Of a DNA stretch of 64,000 nucleotides, positions 62,001 through 64,000 are shown piece after piece. Positions within the stretch are counted from its first letter, which is position 1, and every line of letters starts with the position of its first letter. The notes under the pieces were generated by a model. The model saw nothing but the letters and a program-made list of their open reading frames with translations. It had not been told where the DNA came from and did not search any database. The position numbers were made by a program, and so were the translations under genes. The stretch is from Melanocharis versteri. Lineage: Eukaryota > Chordata > Aves > Passeriformes > Melanocharitidae. Location: positions 682,001 to 746,000 of the forward strand of contig VZTG01003808.1 in NCBI GenBank assembly GCA_013397845.1, given 5' to 3'.

Positions 62001-64000
62001 TGGAGAACACTGTTTATTTAGTATTTTAGATGCTAACAGCAGAATGGCACCCCAATATTGGTCCTGTACTTCAAGATCATTACTTCAAAATCTAATTCAG
62101 GTCAAAAGTTCTCATGTTCATGCTCCTCAAGGACAAGACGTGAGCCAGCAATCTCAGCGTAGTTCAAGGTGAAGAAGCATCAATTATCCTAGCAGACAAT
62201 AACCAACCTCAGCAAAANATCACTACTTCCCTTTACTTTTAGGAATGGTCACACCAAAAAAAAAGCTGTAACGCCTAAAATGACAGATAAAGAAATCTTT
62301 GACTGACACTGTTATATGATGTAGTAGAAAAGGACTTAATTCTCTACGACTATTCAAAACGCACCTGTTACAAGCAGTTAATTCACTTGAAAATTTTATT
62401 TAAAAACAAAAGAATAATTGTTCTATTAAAATGTTTGAACAAAATATTACATCTTCTGATCTAAAGAAAAAATTAAGATGACTGTGTCCATATTTTTTAA
62501 TTCTACTTCTTTGAAAATTAACAAAAGGAAAAGCACATTCTACATGTGCAGAAAGTACTCCTGCAATCTTTGTATTACAATCCAATGTTTTGACAAGTTA
62601 CTATAAGAAATAGTCAAATTCCAGTGTGACTCATTTTAGACTCTATCCTCATAACTGCTGAGCACCTGACTGCTTCTCTTCCACAGTTGCATATATATAA
62701 GCAATAATTCCCTGAACTGAGTGACACAAAACAACCTGGAGTCTAAAATCAGTAAAACATCTGTATAAAAAGCAGAAGCTATAGCATTACATATACACGT
62801 AGTAGATTTATAACCACCACAAAATGCTGAGATGATTCTCTCAATGAAAAATCACTGCTGATTCCAGACTGTCAGGCATTTCCCATATTGCTATTACTGA
62901 TTAGCACGCTGAGACAATTAAGACCTGCACCAGGTAGAGCAAGCAAGAGTTCTGCAGCCTGTCAGTAGGTTGATCCATGCATTACTGAAATCATTTTGTG
63001 CAGCTTTAAGTATTTAAATCTGGCGTTTAGCATACAAATCCTTCTTCTGAATTTACAGTCTTACATGCAAAGACTTAAAGAAAAACACCCTATCCTCACA
63101 GAACATAATGCAGAGACATGCAAGGGTATCATGAGATTTGGGGTTATCTCCCATAGTTTCTGCTAAGTACAGTCACATGCATTTGCTAGTATGCCAAATG
63201 ACATGAGGTTTTTTGGTTTATCCACACTGACAAATCTCTAAAGAAGCTAATAATCTTAACAGCAACACTATGATGCTTTTTCTGAAAATCATGGTTGCTA
63301 TCCCTAATGAATTCTCATTCTGCTTAAAAGCCATCCATACAGTACTTACAGTTTGCCTATTCATACACAATGACACTAAATCATGCCCGTATTCCTGATA
63401 ACACTCCCCCCTTTTTCACATGGGAGTACCTATGTACAATTAGAACTTAAACTTACTTACATGTATGTGTGAACTTCAATCTGTAATGCTGTGGTCTAGG
63501 GTGGTTGGGGAGAGAGGTTAGTAAGTGCAAAATGGGTATTTTATTCAAAGAATTAAAAAACACATGCCTGAAGAACGCAGTGTCATCATGCACTGCTATT
63601 GTAACATAATCATTCAACAGCAAAACAGTTCTAAAACTCACAGAATTTCCCTACTTCAGGTCAGGAGTGCTTCTCATAGCTCACCACTTCTGAAGATAAA
63701 TGCTGGGTTTCCTACCAAGTTAAGTTTTCAGTTCTCAAAATAAAAGAAATTAAACTCAACACATGCAAAAATACTGCAAAACCTGACATTAAGTAGTATG
63801 TCTCACCTAAATCACACATTTCATGTTTACTGTTACAGTGATTTTCAGTTCAGCAACAGGATTGGGGCTGATTTACAATATCTGTTTTTGATATTTATAG
63901 GATTTCATAGTCCTCTTTTTGTCTCCTTATAGATCAAAGAAAATGACATTAAATCTGCAAATTGCTAGGCTGTCCATCACACACCTTAGGCCAGGATCAT
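59091..64000. other. no gene or repeat recognised
   Basis: AT-rich to the window end. It includes a single N at 62218 and a short CpG-containing motif at 59808-59820. No exon-like segment with two good splice ends was found. Confidence 0.5.
62218..62218. other. single unknown base
   Basis: One N in otherwise continuous sequence. Unlike the Ns at 7423 and 7821, I see no repeated flanks, so this may be a simple ambiguous call. Confidence 0.95.

Noticed and set aside
1..64000. CRISPR arrays, tRNA/rRNA genes, bacterial operons or ribosome binding sites
   Set aside because: None seen; the sequence is eukaryotic nuclear DNA with LINE repeats and no spaced identical short repeats.

Overview
The window looks like avian nuclear DNA, possibly from a songbird. 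It is AT-rich and gene-poor. The only clear interspersed repeats are CR1 non-LTR retrotransposons, recognised by their reverse-transcriptase coding remnants and by the typical 3' end (a hairpin-rich tail ending in ATTCTATG-like repeats, no poly-A tail). I saw no mammalian-type SINEs, no intact LTR retrovirus, no tRNA or rRNA gene and no CRISPR array. Single Ns (7423, 7821, 62218) and one 42-N gap (9811-9852) show that this is draft assembly.

Repeats, left to right: CR1 on the minus strand (about 1517-2225); a CR1 reverse-transcriptase-to-tail copy on the plus strand (about 7040-8400) whose middle is repeated almost exactly around two single-N joins, probably an assembly error; short CR1 tails at about 20226-20442 (minus) and 24379-24598 (plus, directly after a G/T-rich tract); an older, internally deleted CR1 at about 46385-47110 (minus); and a well-preserved CR1 at about 58250-59090 (plus).

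No protein-coding gene can be named. I do see exon-like open segments bounded by good splice signals. The best-supported set is on the minus strand: a terminal coding exon (478-577), the exon before it (1007-1194) with matching phase, and an AATAAA signal at 10-15. Further minus-strand candidates (3172-3303, 4375-4409, 8861-8907, 13827-14059, 16073-16204, 16874-16915, 17345-17389, 20609-20684, 21027-21202) could be upstream exons of the same large-intron gene. A second set lies on the plus strand (24875-25084, 25193-25414, 25912-26188, AATAAA at 26246-26251). It encodes a very polar protein end and could be a small unrecognised gene or a fossil. Splice-like signals and 60-codon open frames are common by chance in 64 kb, so these are hypotheses, with confidence given per entry.

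The rest (notably 9-13.8 kb, 26.3-35.4 kb, 36.2-46.3 kb, 47.2-58.2 kb and 59.1-64 kb) reads as intron or intergenic DNA with microsatellites and homopolymers. No operon-like or novel defence or mobile system was found.
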